Shown: positions 7,927-16,650 of the stretch, in pieces | Numbering within the stretch: the first letter of the stretch is position 1 | Layout of the letters: each line of letters opens with the position of its first letter | Origin: Candidatus Kouleothrix ribensis | GTDB taxonomy: Bacteria > Chloroflexota > Chloroflexia > Chloroflexales > Roseiflexaceae | Reading direction: 5' to 3' | Assembly (NCBI GenBank): GCA_016722075.1 | Contig: JADKGW010000001.1 | Coordinates: forward strand, 4,092,001-4,156,000 | Length of the DNA stretch: 64,000 nt | Notes under the pieces: model-generated | What the model saw: only the letters and a program-made list of their open reading frames with translations | Told to the model about the DNA's origin: nothing | The model's database searches: none | Translations under genes and position numbers: made by a program

Positions 7927-8205
7927 CTAATCGCCGGGTGGCCGATCGAGCACGTGCAGCTCGCGAAATTTCGTCAGGATATACACGACATCGGCGCGCA
8001 CATCATCGGGCGGCTGCGAGTAGGTGTCGGCGAACGCTGCAACAATCTGATCGAGTGTGGCGCGGCCATCGCACAACTCCCAGACGCGGGCAGCAGTGGC
8101 GTTGAGCACATGTGCCCGGCCATTGCGCTGGTCGTGCAGGATGGCCTCGTTACCAACCCGCTGAAGGGTCACATCGGTGCTCGGCGTTGGTGGGTTGCGC
8201 TCCAT
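7927..8205 (-). CDS. PqqD-like RiPP recognition element protein
   Basis: A 92-residue stand-alone PqqD-family protein. It shows the family pattern: strand pairs QRVGNEAILHDQRNGRAHVLN (residues 15-35, broken by turns), then NATAARVWELCDG, then helices through LDQIVAAFADTY and a final VVYILTKFRELHVLD. PqqD-type proteins bind leader peptides and present them to modifying enzymes. I chose the ATG at 8203-8205, preceded by GGAG; longer in-frame extensions lack family similarity. It sits between the nucleotidyltransferase and the kinase in the cluster and is the best single argument that the cluster handles a peptide substrate. Confidence 0.82.
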   Translation of the reverse strand: MERNPPTPSTDVTLQRVGNEAILHDQRNGRAHVLNATAARVWELCDGRATLDQIVAAFADTYSQPPDDVRADVVYILTKFRELHVLDRPPGD

Positions 8206-8236
8206 GCAGGATCTCCACAGCCAGGTGTCAGTTGCG

Positions 8237-8353
8237 CTATTCCAGGTTCGCGGCGCAACGGCCGGCATCGGCCAGATCGAGTATCGCCAGGTGATCGGGC
8301 GTGTGATCCAGTATAGCAGAGCGTGCAAGCAGGCGATATAACAGTTTCGTCAT
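8237..8353 (-). CDS. Possible small ORF in the gap before the PqqD-like gene
   Basis: A 38-residue reading frame beginning MTKLLYRLLARS fills most of the 216-bp space between the nucleotidyltransferase stop and the PqqD-like start. The frame stays open upstream to the 3' end of the previous gene, so a TTG or GTG start could lengthen it. It has no recognisable motif and a weak ribosome binding site. It may be a second small peptide, or spacer. Confidence 0.25.
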   Translation of the reverse strand: MTKLLYRLLARSAILDHTPDHLAILDLADAGRCAANLE

Positions 8354-8421
8354 TTCTGCATGCGCGGCCGGCGGCACGATCCGCGTCGAAATCAACGAGG
8401 CGCACTCGTACGGCCTGGCAT

Positions 8422-9534
8422 TCAGCCTAACAGTTTTCTCATTGCTGGTTGGCGGCGCAGGGTATACAGCTGCTTCTTCGCTTTGCGCACCAGCGTCGCC
8501 CCGACATTCCAGGCAATATGGCCGGCGCCATCTTGCTCGAGCACGCGCAGCAGCAGCGAGGGCTGCTGGGTCAGGTCGGCGGCGGCGGCCGGCCGGAACA
8601 GCGCAGTGGCGCCACAGGTCTGCTCGAGCAGGCGCCGCTTGAATGCGCCAACATGTAGGCGCGGCAGTAGCAGCGGCGGTAGCGGCGCGCCCAACAGATC
8701 GTGGGCCAGCGATAGCGCGACGAACAGCGCGGTGCGGGCGCCGGCGGCGCGGGCCTGGGCCAGCACATAGGCCCAATCGAGCGTGGCGCCATGGAGGTGC
8801 AGCAGCGCGGCGATATCGCACACGAAGCGCAGCCGCAGCGCCGAGCGCGAGCGGTGGATGGCCAGGTGTAGCAGCGTGTCTTCGGGCGAGAGGATCGTGA
8901 GCATCGCGCCATGGATCTGCGCGGTAGCGGCGCGTTGCCACAGCGCCTCGGCGCCAAGCCCAAAGAAGCGCGTGGCCCACAGCCCCCAGTGCAGCTCGAG
9001 GCACACGCTGCCGCCGCTGGCAGGCCGGTAGTAGGGCGGGTCGTGAAACGGGTGGTTCAGGTTATCGTAGCCAGGGTCGTGCTCCTGTGTGAAGCCGCGC
9101 GCGTGCAGCACCGCGCGCGCCGCCGGCAGGTCGGCCGGCCGCACCAGCACGTCGAGGTCGCCTAGCGAGCGCAAGCCCAGCCCGCCATACAGCGTCTCGG
9201 CCAGCACCAGCCCTTTGACCGGCATCGCCGCGACGCCGGCCGCGCGCAGGGCGCCCAGCACCTCAAGCAGCACGTCGGCCAGGGTGCTATTGCGGATGAG
9301 CGTGGCGTAGAGCCGCCGCTGCGCGCGCGCCTGCCACGCGGGCGGGGCGGCAACCTGGCCCCCCAGCCCACGAATCGTCGTGGCTAGCAGCGGCAGCACC
9401 TCGTGCAGGTGGCCCTGTGCCCACAGCCGCTCCCAATCGAGCGGGCCGTGCAGCAGCGCGAGCAGCTCGCGCTCGGCCTCGGGCGTGCGATACGTGCGTG
9501 CGGCCAGGCACAGGATGTGCTGTTCAAGCTTCAT
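8422..9534 (-). CDS. Nucleotidyltransferase family protein of the RiPP-like cluster
   Basis: A 370-residue protein of the uncharacterised nucleotidyltransferase type (NTP_transf_5-like): PVKGLVLAETLY (105-116) then LRSLGDLDVLVR (121-132), giving the DxD metal-binding pair Asp126/Asp128 of the polymerase-beta fold, followed by a mostly helical C-terminal half (HLAIHRSRSALRLRFVCDIAALL). In lasso-like clusters such proteins transfer nucleotides or groups to peptides. Here it is the first gene of the cluster and so probably modifies the peptide or a carrier. The ATG (9532-9534) is the start of family-like sequence; the frame stays open upstream only because the 24-bp repeats have no stop codon. 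Repeat hairpins lie immediately upstream. Confidence 0.8.
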   Translation of the reverse strand: MKLEQHILCLAARTYRTPEAERELLALLHGPLDWERLWAQGHLHEVLPLLATTIRGLGGQVAAPPAWQARAQRRLYATLIRNSTLADVLLEVLGALRAAGVAAMPVKGLVLAETLYGGLGLRSLGDLDVLVRPADLPAARAVLHARGFTQEHDPGYDNLNHPFHDPPYYRPASGGSVCLELHWGLWATRFFGLGAEALWQRAATAQIHGAMLTILSPEDTLLHLAIHRSRSALRLRFVCDIAALLHLHGATLDWAYVLAQARAAGARTALFVALSLAHDLLGAPLPPLLLPRLHVGAFKRRLLEQTCGATALFRPAAAADLTQQPSLLLRVLEQDGAGHIAWNVGATLVRKAKKQLYTLRRQPAMRKLLG

Positions 9535-9566
9535 GGCTTTGTTCTTCTTGGTTTGGGGCGATAGTG

Positions 9567-9640
9567 GCCTGCGGCAGCATGGTACTTTCGATTTTATGGG
9601 TTTCCGTTTGTGCGCGCTCCGCGCGCACAAACGGAAACCC
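9567..9640. repeat. MITE-like end plus 20-bp hairpin upstream of the RiPP-like cluster
   Basis: GCCTGCGGCAGCATGGTACT (9567-9586) matches the terminal repeat of the elements at 29041 and 35224. It is followed by a perfect 20-bp stem with a TCC loop (9598-9617 and 9621-9640). The expected right end is missing and is replaced by the 24-bp tandem array. Confidence 0.7.
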
Positions 9641-9992
9641 GAGCAGGGTTTCGGCCCGTGCGGCTGCAGGGTTTCGGCCCCGTGCGGCTGCCAGGGTTTC
9701 CGCCCACGCGGCTGGTGGCTGCCAGGATTTCGGCCCGCACGGCTGCCAGGGTTTCGGCCCGCACGGCTGCCAGGGTTTCCGCCCACGCGGCCACAGGTTT
9801 CCGCCCACGCGGCTGCCAGGGTTTCCGCCCGCACGGCTGCCAGGGTTTCCGCCCACGCGGCTGCAGGATTTCGGCCCGCGTGACTGCCAGGGTTTCGGCC
9901 CACGCGGCTGCAGGGTTTCGGCCCACGCGGCTGGTGGCTGCCAGGGTTTCCGCCCGTGCGGCTGCAGGTTTCCGCCCGTGCGGCTGGCGGCG
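9641..9992. repeat. 24-bp tandem repeat array (imperfect, about 13 units)
   Basis: Units of the form GGCTGCCAGGGTTTCSGCCC plus RYRC vary at a few positions and in spacing; GGTGGCTGCCAGG insertions occur twice. The period is a multiple of three and has no stops, so long spurious frames run through it on both strands. There is no ribosome binding site or family similarity to suggest translation. Confidence 0.8.
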
Positions 9993-10290
9993 GGAGCGCC
10001 AGCTGCATCGGTTATACCACCAATGTGCTGTGCTCAGCTTGATCTGCACTCTTCCAGCCCGCTTCAGCGGGCGTCACCTCGTAGCGCGGTGGCTTCAGCC
10101 CCGCGCGCCCCGCGCGGCTGGCGGCGGGAGCGCCAGCTACACAGGTTCTACCACCAATGTGCTGTGCTCAGCTTGATCTGCACTCTTCCAGCCCGATTCA
10201 GCGGGCGTCGCCTCGTAGCGCGGCGACTTCAGCCCCGCGCGCCCCGCGCGGCTGGCGGCTGGAGCGCCAGCTGCATCGGTTATACCACCG
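9981..10290. repeat. 134-bp tandem repeat, 2.3 copies
   Basis: Copies start at 9981, 10115 and 10249 (third partial, to about 10290). Each contains a CCCGCTTCAGCGGGC-type palindrome, TAGCGCGGTGGCTTCAGCCC and a GGAGCGCCAGCT palindrome. The middle of the unit recurs inverted at 32311-32366. Confidence 0.85.
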
Positions 10291-10313
10291 ATTGGTAGTT
10301 TTGGGTAGCACAA

Positions 10314-10339
10314 CGGGCGTGGGATCGCTCCCACGCCCG
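10314..10339. terminator. Hairpin downstream of 10367-12715 gene
   Basis: An 11-bp stem (CGGGCGTGGGA and its complement) with a TCGC loop, 27 nt past the stop codon of the minus-strand gene. It is GC-rich without a clear U-run. Confidence 0.5.
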
Positions 10340-10366
10340 CCGCGCTCCGTCAGATCGAACGACTGG

Positions 10367-12715
10367 CTACTTGCGGACGAACGGCATGTACATCCGCAGG
10401 AAGTCGGCCGTCAGCGAGCCGTTCGCCGTATCGCTGGCGACGCCCGCCGTCGTGCTACTGAGTGTCGTCTGGAACGGCAGCACAGTCTTGGCCGGGGTAG
10501 CCACAGCCACCCGGCCGATGATCGTGATCGAGCCGCCTTCCAGTGCGTCGAGCTGGTCGCCAGTGAACGTGACCGTGGTCGGGCCGCTCACCGGCAGGCC
10601 GAAGCTGGGCGTTGCCGAGCTCGAGTCGACGCTTAGCAGCGTGATGTTAGCCGGGATCTGTAGCGAGATTGCAGTGCCCTCGGCTACGCTCTGGCCGTTG
10701 TTGACGTAGTTGATCGAGAAGGCGAACTGCTGTCCCGGAGGTGCGGCGGTCAGGCCGGCCAGCGAGACATCGAGTAGCGCCGGGCCAAGCGTGGTGACGG
10801 TCCACTCAGACTGGTTGTTGCTCTGGGTGACGGTGTCCTTCGGCTCGTTCGGCGAGCTGATCACGGCACGGTTGGTCAGCGCGGTGTTCTCGGGCGCGCT
10901 GGGCGCGATCGTCGCGGTCAGCACGATCGTGAAGGCCTGGCCACCCGCAGGCGGCGGCGTTACCTTGAACACCACGTTCTGGCCGCTCACGCTAGTCGGC
11001 ACCAGCGGCGCGTCCTGGAAGCTGGCCGACTGGAAGGTCATCTCGGCCGGCAGCGTGTCGGTGATCGTGGTCTGCGCACCGGGCAGCTCGTCGCTGATGC
11101 CAATGTTGCTGTAGGTCAGCTCGAAGACCACGTCGGTGCCAACCGTCGCAACGGTCGGGCCGGTCTTGGCGATGCTCTCATCCAGGCCGGTGCGGCCGAC
11201 ACATGCCGTGCCGGGGGTCTGCTCGGCCAGCGTGCTGTGCGGCACGAAGTCGGTGTTGCTCGATGGGTTGTTGGTCTTGTTAACGAAGCCGCCGTTGGTG
11301 TCGAGCGTGGCCGGGCAGCGCTCGTAGGTCGCGCCCTCGGGCACATCGAGCAGCCGGATCGGCACATTGCCGGGTGTCGGCGCGGTTGGGCTGCCGTAGG
11401 TGACCATATCGACGATGCTGTCTTTGCCGTCGAGCAGCACAACTTGCTCTTCGACCGCCAGCCCGCCGATGTTGTCGAGATCGAGATCGCCGGTGGCCCA
11501 GGCGCTATACTTGGTCAGGTCCGCGTTCAGATCGAGCAGCGTGCCGGCGTAGCCAGGGTGCGACTTGAGGAAGTCGGCCTTGCTGCGCGCGACGATCAGC
11601 AGGCCCTTGCTGGCCAGCGAGCCGCTCTTGAACTTGAACATACCCTGGCTCGACGAGCCACGCGCGGCGGCGTTACCGATCTTGTAGTCGGTCAGCGCCA
11701 CGGCGAAGCTATTGGGGTTGTAGATCTCGATCCACTCGCTGTCGACGCTCGAGGCCGAGCCGGGCGTGTCTTTGCCGGGCGGGTTGGCCTGGAACTCGGT
11801 GATCTGCAGCGGGGAGTATGGCTCGAAGCTCGCCGCGCCGCCAACCGGCACATTGGGGTTGAAATGCACATCGAAGCTGGTGTCGATCGTGCCGTCGCCA
11901 ATGTCGGCCAGCGTGTTCTTGTTCGTGCCAATCACATCGATCACCGGCGAATTGAAGCCGTCGATTGGGATGGCCTGGTTATTGTAGGTGAGGGCAACCA
12001 CGAAGCGCAGCTTATCGTTGGCCGTGGTCGGCTTGAGCGGGTTGCCACCGGCGTTGAAGGCCGCCCAGGGCATAGATAGCTCGACGAAGCTGCCCGCCGA
12101 AATTGCGGCGCTCACGAGCTGGCCGGCGCAGCTGGTACAGCTCTTGCCGCTTGGGTTGGCCGAATCGTAGACGAACAGCTTATTCGCAGGAACCCGGCCA
12201 TTGCTCGAAGAGTTGCCAGGCTTGAACTGCGCGTTGATCGCATATTCCCACAGCGCGTCGCTGGGCACATTCACATCCGAGACGGGGTTGGTGGCAGCGA
12301 CGGGCAGCACAGCATTGCCGCCGGCCTTGTTGTCGATCGTAATGATCAGGTTGATCGCCGGGCTCTGGGTGATACCGGCATACTTATCGACCTTTGCCAG
12401 GAAGTACACCTTGTTGGCGTCGGCGGTCACGCTGAACCAGTCGAGGTCGCCCGCGCGTGTAATTTCGAGGCTACCCGTAATCAGGCGCTGGTCCTTCGAG
12501 GCGTCGTTGAACACGTACTCGCCAAACTGCGCGCTGTTGCGCTGAACTGCGCCAGTGCCGGCAACATCTGGCTGCAGGCCGAACCACTCGGTGCGGCCAC
12601 TCGGCACGGTAACGTTATCTTCAATTGCAATGGTGTGGGCGCCAACGCCGGCAACCGACAGCATGCTCAGCAACAGCGCCATGGTCATGCTGAAAGCAAA
12701 CAGCTTTCTTTTCAT
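10367..12715 (-). CDS. Large secreted protein with lamin-tail-like and DUF11-like domains
   Basis: A 782-residue exported protein. MKRKLFAFSMTMALLLS is a Sec signal peptide with AxA-like cleavage near VGAHT (residue ~27). The middle part (about residues 305-480: LQITEFQANPPG, DSEWIEIYNPNS, GLLIVARSKADF) matches the lamin-tail domain used by bacteria in surface proteins. Residues ~510-770 form two beta-rich repeats of the DUF11 type (VFELTYSNIGIS; AFSINYVNNGQS). The protein ends LRMYMPFVRK. A strong AAGGAGTGAGACTC precedes the ATG. It is probably a cell-surface or matrix protein and sits alone, between a repeat block and an 880-bp gene-free stretch. Confidence 0.85.
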   Translation of the reverse strand: MKRKLFAFSMTMALLLSMLSVAGVGAHTIAIEDNVTVPSGRTEWFGLQPDVAGTGAVQRNSAQFGEYVFNDASKDQRLITGSLEITRAGDLDWFSVTADANKVYFLAKVDKYAGITQSPAINLIITIDNKAGGNAVLPVAATNPVSDVNVPSDALWEYAINAQFKPGNSSSNGRVPANKLFVYDSANPSGKSCTSCAGQLVSAAISAGSFVELSMPWAAFNAGGNPLKPTTANDKLRFVVALTYNNQAIPIDGFNSPVIDVIGTNKNTLADIGDGTIDTSFDVHFNPNVPVGGAASFEPYSPLQITEFQANPPGKDTPGSASSVDSEWIEIYNPNSFAVALTDYKIGNAAARGSSSQGMFKFKSGSLASKGLLIVARSKADFLKSHPGYAGTLLDLNADLTKYSAWATGDLDLDNIGGLAVEEQVVLLDGKDSIVDMVTYGSPTAPTPGNVPIRLLDVPEGATYERCPATLDTNGGFVNKTNNPSSNTDFVPHSTLAEQTPGTACVGRTGLDESIAKTGPTVATVGTDVVFELTYSNIGISDELPGAQTTITDTLPAEMTFQSASFQDAPLVPTSVSGQNVVFKVTPPPAGGQAFTIVLTATIAPSAPENTALTNRAVISSPNEPKDTVTQSNNQSEWTVTTLGPALLDVSLAGLTAAPPGQQFAFSINYVNNGQSVAEGTAISLQIPANITLLSVDSSSATPSFGLPVSGPTTVTFTGDQLDALEGGSITIIGRVAVATPAKTVLPFQTTLSSTTAGVASDTANGSLTADFLRMYMPFVRK

Positions 12716-13596
12716 TGAGTCTCACTCCTTAGCTGATCTTACATCGTGAGTGCAGCCGGCTGCGCGGGGGCGAGCCCCACAGAGCCGCTTAGCACCCTAC
12801 GTTCCGGCGGAAAAGGTGGTGTGATGCATAGCCCAGCGCTGATTGGTGCGCGACCGAGGGCTTGAGGGCGTCCAATGCATCCGCCAGATCGTCGCTCACT
12901 CGCTTTGGCGATACGCATGCTCCTTTCTGGCGACGCGCGGTCGCCGTTCCAAGGGGGTATGTGGCGTGCTGCAACGCGTCGTGCAATGTTGGGCACAGCC
13001 CAGGCAATACGAGCAAACTCGCTTACCAGCAAGCTACGTGCAGTGTTAGGATACCCGGCCGCATTGAACAGCCCGTGAATCCAGCCAGCCGCACGATGAC
13101 GCTTTTGTTATCGGGCAGAAACTGGCTCAGTCGCATCAGTTCTACCGGCAAGGCAGGCCTAACACCGGCAACGGCCGGGCCGATCGCCGGGTGGCTTCGA
13201 GCAGGGAATTGGATGGCGAGTGCATGCCAGAAGCGGCCGCGCCACGATCCACGCGTGACGTTCCTGTTATGCGCCAGGCAAGCGCCGCGACGGGCAGCCA
13301 AGCAGGTGCGCGGCTTTGGGGGCACTGCATGCATCCGATTTGGTCGTACAATGTTCGCTCATTCGGCTGCGCACTGCGGCGGCCGCAAGCAGGCAAACCA
13401 TAGGCGGCGCCGGGTTGGCCGCTGCCCATGTGCCAGGTTGATCGATCGTTGCTGTACAGGTGCAATGAATTGAGTATACGTGGGTTGGGGGGCGCTGTCA
13501 ATGATTGCGGGCTATATGGCATGGCGGCGCCAACGTCGCCTGGGTACTGCGCGCCTGCCCCCGGTTGGCCGCAGCTACGCTGGTGGAGGCACCGTT
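12716..13596. other. 880-bp stretch without a convincing gene
   Basis: Frames of up to ~200 codons exist here, but their compositions (Arg/Ala/Cys-rich, no family features, no ribosome binding site) look like shadows of GC-rich noncoding DNA. I see no tRNA, strong hairpin or tandem repeat. The AGGAGTGAG site for the gene at 12715 lies at its left edge. Confidence 0.5.
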
Positions 13597-15366
13597 TCAA
13601 GTGGATTCTGAGAGCCAGCCCATGGCGCGCCACTCGGCCAGGCGCGCGTGCAGGCGCAGCCGCAGTGCCGGCGCAACCCGGCCAAGCGCGCCGGCCAGCC
13701 TGGCGCAGGTACGCGCGCCAAGCCGGCTCGCCAGCCAGGCCAGCAGCGCGGCCCAGCTATAGGCCAGGTAGTCGCCGATCCACTGGCGCACGCCGGCCGG
13801 CCCAAGCACGCGCCAGGCCACCAGCACGATCTGCGGGTAGCGCCAGAACATGCCCAGGATCATCTTGTGATAATCGCGCCAGATCATCTGGTCGCGAAAG
13901 AAGCGCCGGGCCAGGCCAGGGCCGAGCTGGTTCAGCACGGCCAGGAACTGGTTCTGGAGCATGTTCACATCGCCGGGCGCGGCCCAGGGCTGCATGAAGC
14001 GGCTGAACACCCAGTTGAGCGAAGCATTGGCCTGGTAGGCGCTGATCGGGCGCAGGTGTGCCGGCTCGAGCAAATCGTGCGTGAGCGCCTCGTGCAGCAG
14101 GCCGGTGGTGCGCGCCAGGTTGCGCACATGCGACCCAAAGCCGCAGAATGTTAGCGGCGACTGCTGCGCGGCCGAGTCGCCGATGGGCAGCACACCGCGC
14201 AGCAGCGGCGCCTCTTGCCGGCGCAGGCTGTGGCGCGCCGGGATGTAGCCATACACCGGCTTGAGGTGCTGGAAGGCTGGCCCTGGCTGCTTGTAGCTCG
14301 GCAGCAGCGCAAAATAATCTTCGAATAGCTGCATGAGCGAGGGTTCGCTAGAACCAGGCAGCGAGCGCCGAGAACTACCGTCGCCCGCCAGCCGATTGGT
14401 GGTGCCTGGCTCCTGGCGCTTCGCGAGGGTGTCGTAGTAGAACAGGTACACGGTCAGGTCGTCGCCGCGGCCGGGGAAGCCCTCCCACAGATACTGCTGG
14501 CCACGCTGGGCGTCGGCCACGCTGATCAGAATATCGCCGACGCGTGGATTGTGCTGATGCGGTGCGGGGCCGGCCACAAAGCCCCGCGCGACCGTGCCGA
14601 CCGTCGGGCAGACACCGGCGAAAGGCTGGCCACCAAAGCGCCGCAGCGCCAGCGGCGACGCGCTGCCCATGCCGTCGAGCAGCAGCCGCGCGCTGTAGCG
14701 CTCGGTCGCTCCGTCGCCGCACGCGAGCCGCACCTGCACGGCCATGCGCCCCTCGGCGCTAACGCTAACACCACACAACGTGCGCCGATCGAGCACGGTG
14801 CCGCCGGCGGCTGTGAGCTTGCGGCGGGCCAGGCGCAGCAGCGCGCCGGCATCGAGCGCGACATTCAGCACATCGGGCAGGCACAGCTCGTGGGCCGCCG
14901 CGCGATCGGCGCTGTGGAAGCGCACCACGCCGGTGTCGTACTCGGCCATCACAATCTCGCCCAGCTCATCCCAGGTGCAGAAGCCCAGCGCAACCAGCGC
15001 GCCCAGCTCGTCGCGCGAGATATTCCACTCGCGGTGCGCGCAGCCCACTTCGCCGCGATCGAACAGCAGCACGCGGTAGCCGTGGCGCGCCATCACGGCG
15101 GCGTGCAGCAGGCCCAGCCCACCGCCGGCATAGATCAGGTCGTAGTCGAGCGGCGCAGCGCGGGTGCGGGGAGGAACGTATGCATAGATCGTGTCGGGCA
15201 AGCCGGCCGGCTCGCCGCGCCGGATCGCCTCCCACACCGCATCGAGCCGGGCTACGCGCTCGAGGTGCTCGAGCGCGTGCATCTGCGCGAAGGCTGCAAC
15301 CGTGAGCGGGTAGCGCTCGGCCAGCGCCGCATGCTCGGCGTTATGCATTTGAGTGTGTGCCTGCAT
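13597..15366 (-). CDS. CruA/CruP-type lycopene cyclase-like flavoprotein
   Basis: A 589-residue FAD-dependent protein. A dinucleotide-binding YDLIYAGGGLGLLHA lies at residues 75-89. It is followed by HREWNISRDEL (111-121), the EWNISR block characteristic of the cyanobacterial and green-bacterial CruA/CruP cyclases, and later by PLTFCGFGSHVRNL. CruA cyclises lycopene to mono- or bicyclic carotenoids; CruP homologues have weaker or protective roles, so the exact reaction is open. The membrane-peripheral location is known for the family. The start ATG (15364-15366) lies 44 nt after the aminopeptidase stop; an alternative ATG is six codons in. No other carotenoid gene is in the window. Confidence 0.8.
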   Translation of the reverse strand: MQAHTQMHNAEHAALAERYPLTVAAFAQMHALEHLERVARLDAVWEAIRRGEPAGLPDTIYAYVPPRTRAAPLDYDLIYAGGGLGLLHAAVMARHGYRVLLFDRGEVGCAHREWNISRDELGALVALGFCTWDELGEIVMAEYDTGVVRFHSADRAAAHELCLPDVLNVALDAGALLRLARRKLTAAGGTVLDRRTLCGVSVSAEGRMAVQVRLACGDGATERYSARLLLDGMGSASPLALRRFGGQPFAGVCPTVGTVARGFVAGPAPHQHNPRVGDILISVADAQRGQQYLWEGFPGRGDDLTVYLFYYDTLAKRQEPGTTNRLAGDGSSRRSLPGSSEPSLMQLFEDYFALLPSYKQPGPAFQHLKPVYGYIPARHSLRRQEAPLLRGVLPIGDSAAQQSPLTFCGFGSHVRNLARTTGLLHEALTHDLLEPAHLRPISAYQANASLNWVFSRFMQPWAAPGDVNMLQNQFLAVLNQLGPGLARRFFRDQMIWRDYHKMILGMFWRYPQIVLVAWRVLGPAGVRQWIGDYLAYSWAALLAWLASRLGARTCARLAGALGRVAPALRLRLHARLAEWRAMGWLSEST

Positions 15367-15410
15367 AGGTAGCCTGGCTACAATACCGTTCGAAAAAATT
15401 GGGCCTGGTG

Positions 15411-16514
15411 CTATACCACGAACTGACCATCCTTGTAGATCAGCTGGCCGTCGGCATAGACTGCGCCGCCCTGGCGCAGATCGCAGACCATATCCCAATG
15501 CAGCGCCGAGCTGTTCTGGCCACCGATCTCCTTGAACGAGTCGCCGAGCGCCAGGTGGATAGTGCCGCCGATCTTTTCGTCGAACAGAATGTTGCGGCTG
15601 AAGCGCTGAATCTGGTAGTTGGTGCCGAAGGCCGCCTCGCCCAGCCGGCGCGCGCCCTCGTCCATATCGAGCAGCTTGTGCAGCAGATCCTCGCCGCGCG
15701 CAGCGCTGGCGTTCACCACCGTGCCGGCCTTGAACTCAAGCCGCACATCAGAGACCTCGCGGCCGGCGTAGACCGCCGGGAAGCTGAAGCGAATGTAGCC
15801 CTCGGTTCTGGCCTCGTCGGGGCTGGTGAACACCTCGCCGTCGGGGAAATTGTACTTGCCGTCGGCGTTGATCCAGCCGCGCCCGCCGGTGTGGTAGGTC
15901 AGGTCGGTGTCGGGGCCAACCAGCCGGAACTCGCGCTTGGTCGCGAGCATATCGGCCAGGCGCTGCTGCTCGGCGCGCACCGCCTGCCAGGCCGCCACCG
16001 GGTCGTCGGCATCGAGTTTGCCGGCGCTATACACAAAGTCTTCGTAATCGGCCAGCGACATATCGGCATCCTGGGCGGCGGCCTGGGTTGGAAACTGCGT
16101 GATCAGCCAGGTGGCCGCGCCGCTGTGAACCCGCTCGAAGAAGCGGTCGCGCAGGGCGCGCAGGGACTTGCTGCGCAGCGCGATCTTGGCCGGGTCGGCA
16201 TTGCTGAGCGCCTTAGTGTTCTGGTTGCCAAGCACGTTAATCAAGGCATGGACGGCCTCGTTCTCCTGCGCGTCGAGCTCGGTAACGGTCGTGAGCTGTT
16301 GCTCAGACGCATGCCGATAGTAGATCTCGCTGATGCCACTGAGCGAGAGCCGCAGCAACGGCAGCGCGCCGGCCTCGAGCGCCTCGCGGTAGAGCTCGCG
16401 CACCAGCGGCGCGGCGGCCGCATCGGCGTTGATCTGAAATAGCTGGCCCGCTTTGAGATCGAGCGAGTAGCGCACCAGCACACGCGCCAGCTTCGCCACA
16501 CGTGGGTCGGTCAT
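15411..16514 (-). CDS. Aminopeptidase, M29 family
   Basis: A 367-residue cytoplasmic metallo-aminopeptidase of the thermophilic M29 type (AmpS/AmpT/PepS-like), removing N-terminal residues from peptides. Family features visible are YSLDLKAGQLFQI near the N-terminus, NFPDGEVFTSPDEA with a metal-ligand Glu, an EAAFGTNYQI block, DEKIGGTIHLALG and the C-terminal SALHWDMVCDLR with His and Asp ligands. The length fits the family (about 370-410). The start MTDPRVAKLA is chosen because AGAGGAACC lies just upstream; longer extensions run into the repeat at 16557. Confidence 0.92.
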   Translation of the reverse strand: MTDPRVAKLARVLVRYSLDLKAGQLFQINADAAAAPLVRELYREALEAGALPLLRLSLSGISEIYYRHASEQQLTTVTELDAQENEAVHALINVLGNQNTKALSNADPAKIALRSKSLRALRDRFFERVHSGAATWLITQFPTQAAAQDADMSLADYEDFVYSAGKLDADDPVAAWQAVRAEQQRLADMLATKREFRLVGPDTDLTYHTGGRGWINADGKYNFPDGEVFTSPDEARTEGYIRFSFPAVYAGREVSDVRLEFKAGTVVNASAARGEDLLHKLLDMDEGARRLGEAAFGTNYQIQRFSRNILFDEKIGGTIHLALGDSFKEIGGQNSSALHWDMVCDLRQGGAVYADGQLIYKDGQFVV

Positions 16515-16556
16515 AGGTTCCTCTTTTCTATACTGTGCCGCGCTTCGATTCGCTGC

Positions 16557-16627
16557 ACCTGCGGCAGCATGGTACTTGTCGCTCATTGCGTGTACGGTTT
16601 TCCGCGCCTAGCGCAGAAAGACCGTAC
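16557..16627. repeat. MITE-like repeat end with imperfect hairpin
   Basis: CCTGCGGCAGCATGGTACT (16558-16576) matches the terminal repeats at 9567, 29041 and 35224. It is followed by an imperfect hairpin GTACGGT...ACCGTAC (16592-16627). A right terminal repeat is not clear. Confidence 0.55.
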
Positions 16628-16650
16628 CCACTGAAGATGTAACGTACCAC

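Noticed and set aside
6230..9534. Classical lasso-peptide cluster
   Set aside because: The YxxP leader, PqqD-like protein and kinase fit, but neither the asparagine-synthetase-like cyclase nor the transglutaminase-like protease is present.
9594..10049. Long frames through the 24-bp repeats on both strands as repeat proteins
   Set aside because: The repeat period makes every frame stop-free; no ribosome binding site, signal peptide or family similarity, and the frames end in noncoding 134-bp repeats.
12862..13473. A 203-codon plus-strand frame in the gene-free stretch
   Set aside because: Composition is arginine/alanine/cysteine-rich without domain features, and no ribosome binding site precedes it.
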